5,620 bases of DNA from an uncultured Lachnospiraceae bacterium (GTDB lineage Bacteria > Bacillota > Clostridia > Lachnospirales > Lachnospiraceae), in the NCBI GenBank assembly GCA_945836355.1, contig CAMALD010000110.1, positions 1 through 5,620 of the forward strand. Reading direction: 5' to 3'. The translations under genes and the position numbers were made by a program. Below the pieces are notes generated by a model. That model ran no database searches. It was not told the DNA's origin and was given only the letters and a program-made list of their open reading frames with translations. Shown piece after piece: positions 1-5,620 of this stretch (the first letter of the stretch is position 1; each line of letters starts with the position of its first letter).

Positions 1-976
1 CTGTAAAAATACGTCCGCGCTCAATCAGACCGTGCTGTACAACGGAGGACATGGTAATCACATCCATATTTCCGCCGCTTAAGATGGATACCACCTTTTT
101 GTCCCTGCAGTCAATATGCTTTAAGGCAGCCACCGTCAGCAGTCCGGAATTTTCCACGATCATCTTATGATTTTCTACCATGTCCAGGAAGCTGACAATC
201 AGCTCCTGATCCTCCACGGTAATAATCTCGTCCACATTTTTCTGGATATACGGGAAAATATTCGCGCCCGGCGTCTTTACCGCGGTACCGTCGGCAATGG
301 TATCCACGGCCGGGAGCGTCACCACATGTCCCGCCGCAAGCGATTCCTGCATACAATTTGCACCAGCAGGCTCCACACCGATTACGCGGATATTCGGATT
401 CAGCAGCTTTGCCAGAGTCGACACGCCTGCCAGCAGGCCGCCACCGCCGACCGGCGCCAGAATGATATCCACCGTCGGCAGCTCCTTGACAATCTCCATC
501 GCAATACTGCCCTGCCCGGTTGCCACCGTCTCATCGTCAAACGGGTGAATAAAGGTATAGCCGTTTTCCTCCGCCAGCTTCAGAGCATGGGCACAAGCTT
601 CATCATATACATTGCCGTACAGCACCACCTCGGCGCCGTAGCTCTTGGTGCGGTTTACTTTAATCAGCGGAGTGGTCGTCGGCATAACGATAACCGCCTT
701 TGCCCCGTAAATCTTTGCCGCATAGGCAACTCCCTGTGCATGATTTCCGGCTGACGCTGTAATCAATCCGCGGTCGCGCTCCTCCTGTGTCAGGGTGCTG
801 ATTTTGTAATATGCGCCGCGCACCTTATACGCTCCGGTAAACTGCATGTTTTCCGGCTTCAAAAAAACCTTGCCGCCCGTCATCTCCGAAAAATAATCAC
901 TGTAAATCAGCTTCGTGCGGTTCGTCACCTTGATTACGGCCTCACTTGCTTCCTCAAACCTGCTTAATGTCATCAT
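1..976 (-). CDS. ilvA: Threonine ammonia-lyase (threonine dehydratase), PLP-dependent, 3' end cut by window edge
   Basis: Deaminates L-threonine to 2-oxobutanoate and ammonia in the cytoplasm, feeding isoleucine synthesis or threonine catabolism. I translated 325 residues before the window ends. Fold-type II PLP enzyme marks are all visible: the Schiff-base lysine Lys51 in GAYKVRGA, the substrate/cofactor loop SAGNHAQG at 75-82, the phosphate-binding glycine loop GGGGL at 177-181, and the SGGN pyridine-contact motif at 300-303. The chain continues past SGGN with a GLIERGR segment (317-322). In longer family members (about 400 residues) this leads into a C-terminal ACT domain, so I infer a regulatory ACT domain beyond the window; the short E. 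coli TdcB form (about 329 residues) is less likely. The start is the first of two adjacent ATGs, 3 bases after the ftsY stop and 8 bases after AGGAGG. The product call is firm. The symbol is not: tdcB is an equally common name, and biosynthetic versus catabolic role cannot be settled here. Confidence 0.93.
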   Translation of the reverse strand, partial: MMTLSRFEEASEAVIKVTNRTKLIYSDYFSEMTGGKVFLKPENMQFTGAYKVRGAYYKISTLTQEERDRGLITASAGNHAQGVAYAAKIYGAKAVIVMPTTTPLIKVNRTKSYGAEVVLYGNVYDEACAHALKLAEENGYTFIHPFDDETVATGQGSIAMEIVKELPTVDIILAPVGGGGLLAGVSTLAKLLNPNIRVIGVEPAGANCMQESLAAGHVVTLPAVDTIADGTAVKTPGANIFPYIQKNVDEIITVEDQELIVSFLDMVENHKMIVENSGLLTVAALKHIDCRDKKVVSILSGGNMDVITMSSVVQHGLIERGRIFT

Positions 977-979
977 AAG

Positions 980-1921
980 CTACTCCTCCTGCTCTGTCTT
1001 CACATCAAAAAGTGCATTCACAAACGCATCCGGGTCAAACTTTTGTAAATCGTCGATTTTCTCGCCCACACCGATATATTTTACCGGAATCTTCAGCTCC
1101 GACTGAATTGCAATCGCAATTCCTCCCTTTGCCGTTCCGTCCAGCTTTGTCAGAATAATGCCGGAAATCTCCGCCACCTCGTCAAACTGGCGCGCCTGCG
1201 CAAGCGCATTTTGCCCTGTGGTTCCGTCCAGTACCACCAGTGTCTCGCGGTATGCATCCGGATACTCTCTCGTGATGACCCGGTCAATCTTGCGCAGCTC
1301 CTCCATCAGATTTTTCTTATTGTGCAGTCTTCCCGCCGTATCGCATATCAGAATATCCGCATTTTTTGACTTTGCGGAATTTACCGCGTCAAAGATGACT
1401 GCGGCAGGGTCCGAGCCCTCCTTCTGCGCTATGATATCCACCTCCGCGCGGTTTGCCCACTCCGTCAGCTGCTCGATTGCAGCGGCACGGAAGGTATCCG
1501 CAGCCGCCACAATCACCTTTTTGCCCTCGCTCTTGAGCTGGCCTGCCAGCTTGCCGACCGAGGTGGTCTTTCCTACACCGTTTACTCCGATTACCAGAAG
1601 CACGGTTTTCTTGTCCTCAAATGCGTAGGCGTCCTCCGGAAGACTCATCTGTTCCCGGATGCTGTCAATCAAAAGCTGTCTGCATTCCGCAGGCTCCTTG
1701 ATTTTGTTTTCCTTCACCTTTTCTTTTAACTGTTCAATGATTGTGCTGGTCGTATTCACGCCGATATCCGCCATAATCAGGATTTCTTCCAGCTCCTCAT
1801 AGAAATCATCATCAATACTCCCGCTTCCGGAAAAAATCGCCTCAATGCCCGAGACAATGCTGTTTCTTGTCTTTGCCAGCCCTGCAGCCAATCTTCCGAA
1901 AAATCCCTTTTTCTCGCTCAT
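980..1921 (-). CDS. ftsY: Signal recognition particle receptor GTPase FtsY
   Basis: FtsY is the membrane-associated receptor that docks Ffh/SRP-ribosome complexes and hands nascent membrane proteins to the Sec translocon; the FtsY and Ffh GTPases activate each other. The 313-residue protein shows the whole NG domain. The helical N domain covers about residues 35-100. G1/P-loop GVNGVGKTT is at 112-120 (Lys118), the DTFRAAA motif at 142-148, DTAGR at 194-198, the guanine-specificity TKLD at 258-261, and the closing GVGEK...FDP at 284-297. There is no long acidic A domain as in E. coli; instead a short basic start (MSEKKGFFGRLAAGLAKTRN) looks like an amphipathic membrane-targeting helix, usual in Gram-positive FtsY. 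ATG at 1921 is preceded by GGAGGAG. The gene follows smc by 33 bases and ends 3 bases before the threonine ammonia-lyase start. The absence of ffh next door is unremarkable, since ffh is often elsewhere. Confidence 0.98.
   Translation of the reverse strand: MSEKKGFFGRLAAGLAKTRNSIVSGIEAIFSGSGSIDDDFYEELEEILIMADIGVNTTSTIIEQLKEKVKENKIKEPAECRQLLIDSIREQMSLPEDAYAFEDKKTVLLVIGVNGVGKTTSVGKLAGQLKSEGKKVIVAAADTFRAAAIEQLTEWANRAEVDIIAQKEGSDPAAVIFDAVNSAKSKNADILICDTAGRLHNKKNLMEELRKIDRVITREYPDAYRETLVVLDGTTGQNALAQARQFDEVAEISGIILTKLDGTAKGGIAIAIQSELKIPVKYIGVGEKIDDLQKFDPDAFVNALFDVKTEQEE
983..990 (-). promoter_or_regulatory. Ribosome binding site of the threonine ammonia-lyase gene, inside the end of ftsY
   Basis: Read on the minus strand this is AGGAGGAG, a near-perfect Shine-Dalgarno sequence that also encodes the final Gln-Glu-Glu codons of FtsY just before its TAG stop. 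It lies 8 bases (from AGGAGG) before the ATG at 976 and 11 bases before the second ATG at 973, which favours the upstream ATG. Because the site sits within ftsY, ribosomes finishing ftsY can restart directly on the next gene; coupling is inferred. Confidence 0.85.
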
Positions 1922-1926
1922 ACAAT

Positions 1927-1933
1927 CTCCTCC
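1927..1933 (-). promoter_or_regulatory. Ribosome binding site of ftsY in the smc-ftsY gap
   Basis: On the minus strand this reads GGAGGAG, 5 bases before the ATG at 1921 (7 bases from its GGAGG core). It occupies the 33-base gap between the smc TAA and ftsY. The rest of the gap shows no hairpin-plus-T-run terminator and no convincing promoter boxes, which supports co-transcription of smc and ftsY. Confidence 0.85.
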
Positions 1934-1954
1934 GTTACAACCAACCTGCTATAC

Positions 1955-4900
1955 TTATTTATCAAGCTCGCCTTCAATCAGACTGACAGAAACCAGCGTG
2001 GAAACGCCCTTCTCCTGCATGGTAATGCCGTACAGCACATCCGCCGCCGCCATCGTGCCGCGCCTGTGGGTGATGACAATAAACTGTGTGTCCTTCGTCA
2101 GCTTATGCAGGTATTTTGCATAACGCTTTACGTTCGAGTCATCCAAGGCAGCTTCAATCTCGTCCAGAAGACAGAACGGCGAAGGCTTCAGATTTTGAAT
2201 GGCAAACAGCAGGGAGATGGCTGTCAGCGCCTTCTCGCCGCCCGAAAGCTGCATCATGTTCTGCAGCTTCTTTCCCGGCGGCTGTGCATTGATCCGGATG
2301 CCCGCCTCCAGAATATCCTCGTCCTCCTGCAGCTCCAGCGTCGCCTTTCCGCCGCCAAACAATTCCTTAAACACACTGTCAAACTGCCTTGCAATCTCCG
2401 CAAACTTTTCGGAAAACTGCTTGCGCATCTCTTCATCCAGCTCCGCAATGATGCCAAGCAGAGTCTGCTCGGACGCACGCAGGTCATCCCTCTGACCGGT
2501 CAGGAATTCATAACGCTCCGACACCTGCTTGTAATCCTCAATCGCATTAACGTTGACATCGCCCAACCCCTTGATTTTTGACTTGAGCTCCGAGATGCTT
2601 TTCTTGTTTTGCGAAGCATTGCCCAGCTCTTCCTCTTTCCACTCTGCCGCACCGGACGGCGTGAGCTCGTACTCCTCCCACAGATAATTAATCTGCGCCT
2701 CAATCATTTCCTCGAGCTTCTCTGCCTGTCCCTCCATCTTGGAAACTTCATTTTCCAGACGGATAACTCTGCCGGAAAGCTCCTCGCGCTTTTCAATAAA
2801 GCTCTTGTGGAGACGGTTCTTTTCCTCGCGCTGTGCGGTCAGTCCGGCAATCTGTTCCGTCAGTTCGCCTGTCCTCTGCTGTCTCGTCGCATTTTCAGCC
2901 CGTTTTTCAGCGATTTCTCTTTCTTTTTCCTCTATGGTGGAGGCAAAATTTGCCGAGCTTTCCGTCAGACGTACCTTCTCGTCCTCCAGCTGCGCCAGCT
3001 CCGTGCGCACACGCTCGATATTTTCCAGTGCGTTGCTGCTGTTTTGCTCCGTTCCCGACAGCTGCGCGCGCAGCTCGGAAAGCTCCTCCGCAGCCTGCTG
3101 CTCCGCCGTCTGCTTTTCCTTTGCCAGAAGATTGCATTCGTCAATCCGCTTTTCCTTCTGCTTGTTTTCCTGCATAAAACGGTCATATTCCTCGGAAAGC
3201 TTGCGGATATTCTCCTTGAGCTCGCTTGTCTGCTCCTCCATCGAGCGGATTTCACCGGAAAACTCACTAAATTCCTCGATTAACTGTGCCCGCTTTGCCT
3301 CCGCCTGATTCAGGTTCAGCTTTGCGGTATTCTGCAGTACATAGAGCTCCCGCAGTTCTTCCTTTGCCTTTTCTGCCTTGTCCCGCAGCTCGTTTCGGTG
3401 GGCGCGCTTTTCATCGCGCTTCGCATTGATTTCCTCAACACTCACCTTCTCCTTTGCTATCTTTTCCTCCAGTTCCTCCATCTCACGATGGCGGGAAAGC
3501 AGATTACCGGTGTTTTTGTAAGCGCCGCCCGACATGGAACCGCCCGGGTTGAGCTGCTCACCCTCGAGCGTTACGATACGCAGACTGTAATTATATTTTC
3601 TTGCCAGCGCCAGTGCATGGTCAATCGTATCGACAACAAAATGCCTGCCCAGCAAAAACTGCACCAGACCGCTGTACTGCTTGTCAGCCTTCACCAGAGA
3701 TGAAGCCAGCCCGATAACCCCTGCCTCACGCAGTACAGCATCATTGTTATTTCTCGTCGGATTGATGCTGGTCAACGGCAGGAAGGTGGCACGTCCTGCT
3801 TTGTTGCGTTTCAAAAACTCAATCAGTCCTTTTGCCGTCTGCTCATTATCAGTGACGACATTCTGAATACTTCCACCAAGCGCCGTCTCGATTGCGACCT
3901 CATAATTCTGGTCGACCTTAATGAGGTCGGCAACAACACCCTCGATGCCCGGAAACTGCTCCTTCTGCTCCATGATACGCCGCACACTGCCGCCGTATCC
4001 CTCGTAGCGCTCGGTGATGGTTTTTAACGAATCCAGTCTGGAACTGTCGGCAAGAAAATTCCTCTGTTTCTCCTCCAGCTCTCTGCCAAGCGCATCAATA
4101 TCCTGCCCTTCCTCGCGCGCCTTGCGCTCCAGAATCTCAATGGTCTGGTTCTGGTTATAAACCGCATCCGCCGCCTTTTTCAGCTCCTCCGTGCAAAGCT
4201 GTACATTCTCGTCCGCCTGTGCTTCGAGGCTCTTATGCTCCAGCACCCTCTTGCTCAGATGTGCCTTCTTGATGGCTGCCTGTTCCTGCATCGTCTCATA
4301 GCGCTGGATATTCGCCCTGCGGTTTGAGTTATCGTTTAAATTGCGGAAAATATCGCCATTGCAGGCTTCCGCTTCATTCAGGAGAGCCTCCGTCTCACGG
4401 CGAAGCTCCTGAATCTGCGCTGCCTTCTGTGTCTGAGCATTCTCCAGCTCCGCCATTTTCTCGTCGATGCTCTTTTTCTTCTGTTGATACTCCTCCAGTT
4501 CCCTTTGTTTTGCCCGGAGGTTTTCGTTCATTTGCCCGATGCTTTCTTCATAATGCATGCTGTTCTGACGCACCGACTCTACCTGTCCCGCCAAAAGCCG
4601 GATGTCTCCCTCCGTCTTTTCGTAGGCAACATCCAGCGCAGCCTTCTCCTCCTTAGCGCCGTCCAGCGCAGAGGCGTACTGTTCCAATTCTTTTTCGAGG
4701 TTTTCCTGCTGCGTCCTGGCAGTTTCATAATCCTTCCGACTCTCGTTAAGGTCATCCGCCGTGATTTTCTGCCTTTCCTCCAGCTGGCGTTTTGCCTCGC
4801 TGTTTTTTTCCTGCTCCAACAGGAACTGATTCACCTCGATACGTTTTAGCTCTTCCTTGTACCTCAGATACTCCTTTGCAACCTCGGACTGTTTCTCCAG

Positions 4901-5512
4901 TGGCCCGATTTGTTTAGTCAGCTCCGCAATAATATCCTCAATGCGCGAAAGATTCAGCTGTTCTTCTGCGAGGTTTTTCTCCGCCACTGTTTTTCTCTTT
5001 TTAAACTTGACAATTCCTGCCGCCTCATCCAGCAGCTCTCTTCGCTCCTCCGGCTTACCGCTGACAATACGGTCAATCTGACCCTGACCGATAATGGAAT
5101 AGCCCTCCTTGCCGATACCGGTATCGAAAAACAATTCCTGTACATCACGCAGACGGCATGCCGTACCGTTCATAAGGTACTCGCTCTCACCCGAGCGGTA
5201 CACCCTTCTCGCTACGGTTACTTCCTCATAATCAATCGGCAGCTTGTGGTCCGAATTATCAAAGGTGATTGCCACATACGCAAAGCCCTGCGGCTTGCGC
5301 AGCTCCGTGCCGGAGAATATTACGTCCTGCATGCTGTTTCCGCGGAGCTGCTTCGCACTCTGCTCACCCAGTACCCAGCGCACCGCATCAGCAACATTGC
5401 TCTTTCCGCTCCCGTTCGGCCCTACGATACCCGTAATACCGTTCTGGAACTCAAACACAATCTTATTTGCAAAGGACTTAAATCCATGTACTTCAATGCT
5501 TTTCAGGTACAT
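1955..5512 (-). CDS. smc: Chromosome partition protein Smc (condensin ATPase)
   Basis: Smc homodimers, with ScpA and ScpB (not in this window), extrude DNA loops and separate sister chromosomes on the nucleoid. From the ATG at 5512 the protein is 1185 residues. The N-terminal head has Walker A GPNGSGKSN (31-39, Lys37), an arginine loop LRG (Arg57) and the Q-loop GQGQ (about 142-145). A charged Glu/Lys/Gln-rich coiled coil runs from about 160 to 510, followed by the hinge (about 515-665, with GGSIQNVV and NPGGSMSGG), a returning coiled coil to about 1010, then the C-terminal head with signature LSGGEK (1089-1094), Walker B LLDE (Asp1117, Glu1118) and a THRRGTM H-loop. These positions coincide with the B. 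subtilis residues as I remember them (K37, R57, S1090, D1117, E1118), which supports this start over the in-frame GTG at 5533. GGAGG lies 9 bases upstream of the ATG. All ATPase residues are intact, with no frameshift. Its start overlaps the end of rnc by 20 bases. Confidence 0.98.
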   Translation of the reverse strand: MYLKSIEVHGFKSFANKIVFEFQNGITGIVGPNGSGKSNVADAVRWVLGEQSAKQLRGNSMQDVIFSGTELRKPQGFAYVAITFDNSDHKLPIDYEEVTVARRVYRSGESEYLMNGTACRLRDVQELFFDTGIGKEGYSIIGQGQIDRIVSGKPEERRELLDEAAGIVKFKKRKTVAEKNLAEEQLNLSRIEDIIAELTKQIGPLEKQSEVAKEYLRYKEELKRIEVNQFLLEQEKNSEAKRQLEERQKITADDLNESRKDYETARTQQENLEKELEQYASALDGAKEEKAALDVAYEKTEGDIRLLAGQVESVRQNSMHYEESIGQMNENLRAKQRELEEYQQKKKSIDEKMAELENAQTQKAAQIQELRRETEALLNEAEACNGDIFRNLNDNSNRRANIQRYETMQEQAAIKKAHLSKRVLEHKSLEAQADENVQLCTEELKKAADAVYNQNQTIEILERKAREEGQDIDALGRELEEKQRNFLADSSRLDSLKTITERYEGYGGSVRRIMEQKEQFPGIEGVVADLIKVDQNYEVAIETALGGSIQNVVTDNEQTAKGLIEFLKRNKAGRATFLPLTSINPTRNNNDAVLREAGVIGLASSLVKADKQYSGLVQFLLGRHFVVDTIDHALALARKYNYSLRIVTLEGEQLNPGGSMSGGAYKNTGNLLSRHREMEELEEKIAKEKVSVEEINAKRDEKRAHRNELRDKAEKAKEELRELYVLQNTAKLNLNQAEAKRAQLIEEFSEFSGEIRSMEEQTSELKENIRKLSEEYDRFMQENKQKEKRIDECNLLAKEKQTAEQQAAEELSELRAQLSGTEQNSSNALENIERVRTELAQLEDEKVRLTESSANFASTIEEKEREIAEKRAENATRQQRTGELTEQIAGLTAQREEKNRLHKSFIEKREELSGRVIRLENEVSKMEGQAEKLEEMIEAQINYLWEEYELTPSGAAEWKEEELGNASQNKKSISELKSKIKGLGDVNVNAIEDYKQVSERYEFLTGQRDDLRASEQTLLGIIAELDEEMRKQFSEKFAEIARQFDSVFKELFGGGKATLELQEDEDILEAGIRINAQPPGKKLQNMMQLSGGEKALTAISLLFAIQNLKPSPFCLLDEIEAALDDSNVKRYAKYLHKLTKDTQFIVITHRRGTMAAADVLYGITMQEKGVSTLVSVSLIEGELDK

Positions 5513-5620
5513 CCGTTTTCCCCTCCCGTTCACGCAGTGCCAAAATCGCCTTGTAGGCCGCTTCCTGCTCCGCAGCTTTCTTGGTTCTGCCTGAACCGCT
5601 CATTTCCAGTGTGCCTTCCA
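5493..5620 (-). CDS. rnc: Ribonuclease III, C-terminal end only (5' part outside window)
   Basis: RNase III cuts double-stranded RNA, maturing the rRNA precursors and processing some mRNAs. Only the last 41 residues and the TGA stop (5495-5493) are present. They carry the end of the double-stranded RNA-binding domain: a Gly-Ser-Gly-Arg turn followed by TKKAAEQEAAYKAILAL, the typical KKxAEQxAA helix whose basic start contacts the RNA phosphate backbone. A charged tail ending in PEKH follows. The two RNase domains and catalytic residues lie upstream of the window. The reading frame differs from that of smc, and the stop lies 20 bases inside smc, so the two genes overlap. The rnc-smc order is standard in Firmicutes, which strongly supports the call despite the short fragment. 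Another dsRBD protein is conceivable but unlikely here. Confidence 0.92.
   Translation of the reverse strand, partial: EGTLEMSGSGRTKKAAEQEAAYKAILALREREGKTDVPEKH
5522..5526 (-). promoter_or_regulatory. Ribosome binding site that fixes the smc start, inside rnc
   Basis: The minus strand reads GGAGG (within GGGAGGGG), 9 bases before the ATG at 5512. An alternative in-frame GTG at 5533 would place this purine run inside the coding sequence and add seven residues (MNGRGKR, largely the translation of the Shine-Dalgarno itself). That, with the family-typical MYLKSIEVHGFKS beginning, decides for the ATG at 5512. Confidence 0.85.

Noticed and set aside
167..754. A 195-residue open frame on the plus strand opposite the threonine ammonia-lyase gene
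   Set aside because: It lies wholly antisense to a gene with all catalytic motifs in place, its translation is rich in Arg, His and Cys with no recognisable domain, and I see no good Shine-Dalgarno before its start. It is a codon-bias shadow.
861..867. Run of seven A (T on the coding strand) near the start of the threonine ammonia-lyase gene, possible frameshift or phase-variation tract
   Set aside because: The frame is intact across it (KVFLKPEN, the conserved region before the PLP lysine), and seven bases is short for a phase-variable tract.
1158..1628. A 156-residue plus-strand frame opposite ftsY
   Set aside because: It is fully antisense to the conserved FtsY GTPase domain, has no recognisable motif, and its Ser/Ala-rich composition follows from the complement of FtsY codons.
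1922..1954. Possible terminator, promoter or T-box leader between smc and ftsY
   Set aside because: The gap is only 33 bases, is largely taken by the ftsY ribosome binding site, and shows no inverted repeat with a T run. The 3-base ftsY-ilvA gap is likewise too short for any amino-acid-responsive leader.
2609..3308. Long plus-strand open frames (up to 224 residues) opposite the Smc coiled coil
   Set aside because: The translations are Leu/Phe/Ser-rich, as expected when Glu/Lys/Gln-rich coiled-coil codons are read in antisense. They resemble membrane proteins only superficially and have no family motif.
4802..4809. A AAA AAC heptamer in smc (codons 235-237), the form of a -1 ribosomal frameshift site
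   Set aside because: The -1 frame meets a TGA about 17 codons later, I see no obvious downstream stimulatory stem or upstream Shine-Dalgarno at the right spacing, and Smc needs both heads for function. It is more likely a chance Glu-Lys-Asn run in a coiled coil.
2300..5000. Apparent repeats such as recurring ctcctccag and cttttcctc strings in smc
   Set aside because: These are repeated Leu-Glu-Glu and Glu-Lys codons of the coiled coil arms; they have no fixed unit length or spacing like a true repeat array or CRISPR.

Overview
The window holds a single tightly packed run of four genes, all on the minus strand, so transcription runs from high to low coordinates. In transcription order they are: the 3' end of rnc (ribonuclease III), a complete smc (chromosome condensin ATPase), a complete ftsY (signal recognition particle receptor GTPase), and most of a pyridoxal-phosphate threonine ammonia-lyase gene (ilvA/tdcB type) that runs off the window at position 1.

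The rnc-smc-ftsY order is the classical arrangement of Firmicutes. The Smc is strikingly colinear with Bacillus subtilis Smc: its Walker A lysine, arginine loop, signature serine and Walker B pair fall at the residue numbers I recall for that protein. Strong AGGAGG-like ribosome binding sites, roughly balanced base composition and a threonine ammonia-lyase placed directly after ftsY suggest a Clostridia member, perhaps a Lachnospiraceae-like gut anaerobe. That last step is an inference from style and gene order, with no marker gene to prove it.

The genes are joined with almost no spare DNA. The rnc stop lies 20 bases inside smc; smc and ftsY are separated by 33 bases; ftsY and ilvA are separated by 3 bases. 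Each downstream gene has its own good Shine-Dalgarno sequence, and two of these lie inside the preceding coding region. I see no hairpin terminator, promoter or riboswitch between the genes, so the layout is that of one operon with translational coupling. The transcription start must lie upstream, beyond position 5620.

Functionally, the first three genes are housekeeping: double-stranded RNA processing, chromosome organisation and segregation, and co-translational membrane targeting. The fourth is metabolic, deaminating threonine to 2-oxobutanoate. No mobile element, CRISPR array, tRNA, rRNA or repeat family was seen, and no stretch of 300 bases lacks a gene. I found no evidence of a novel system; the items worth a second look concern gene order, gene overlaps and start-site choice.
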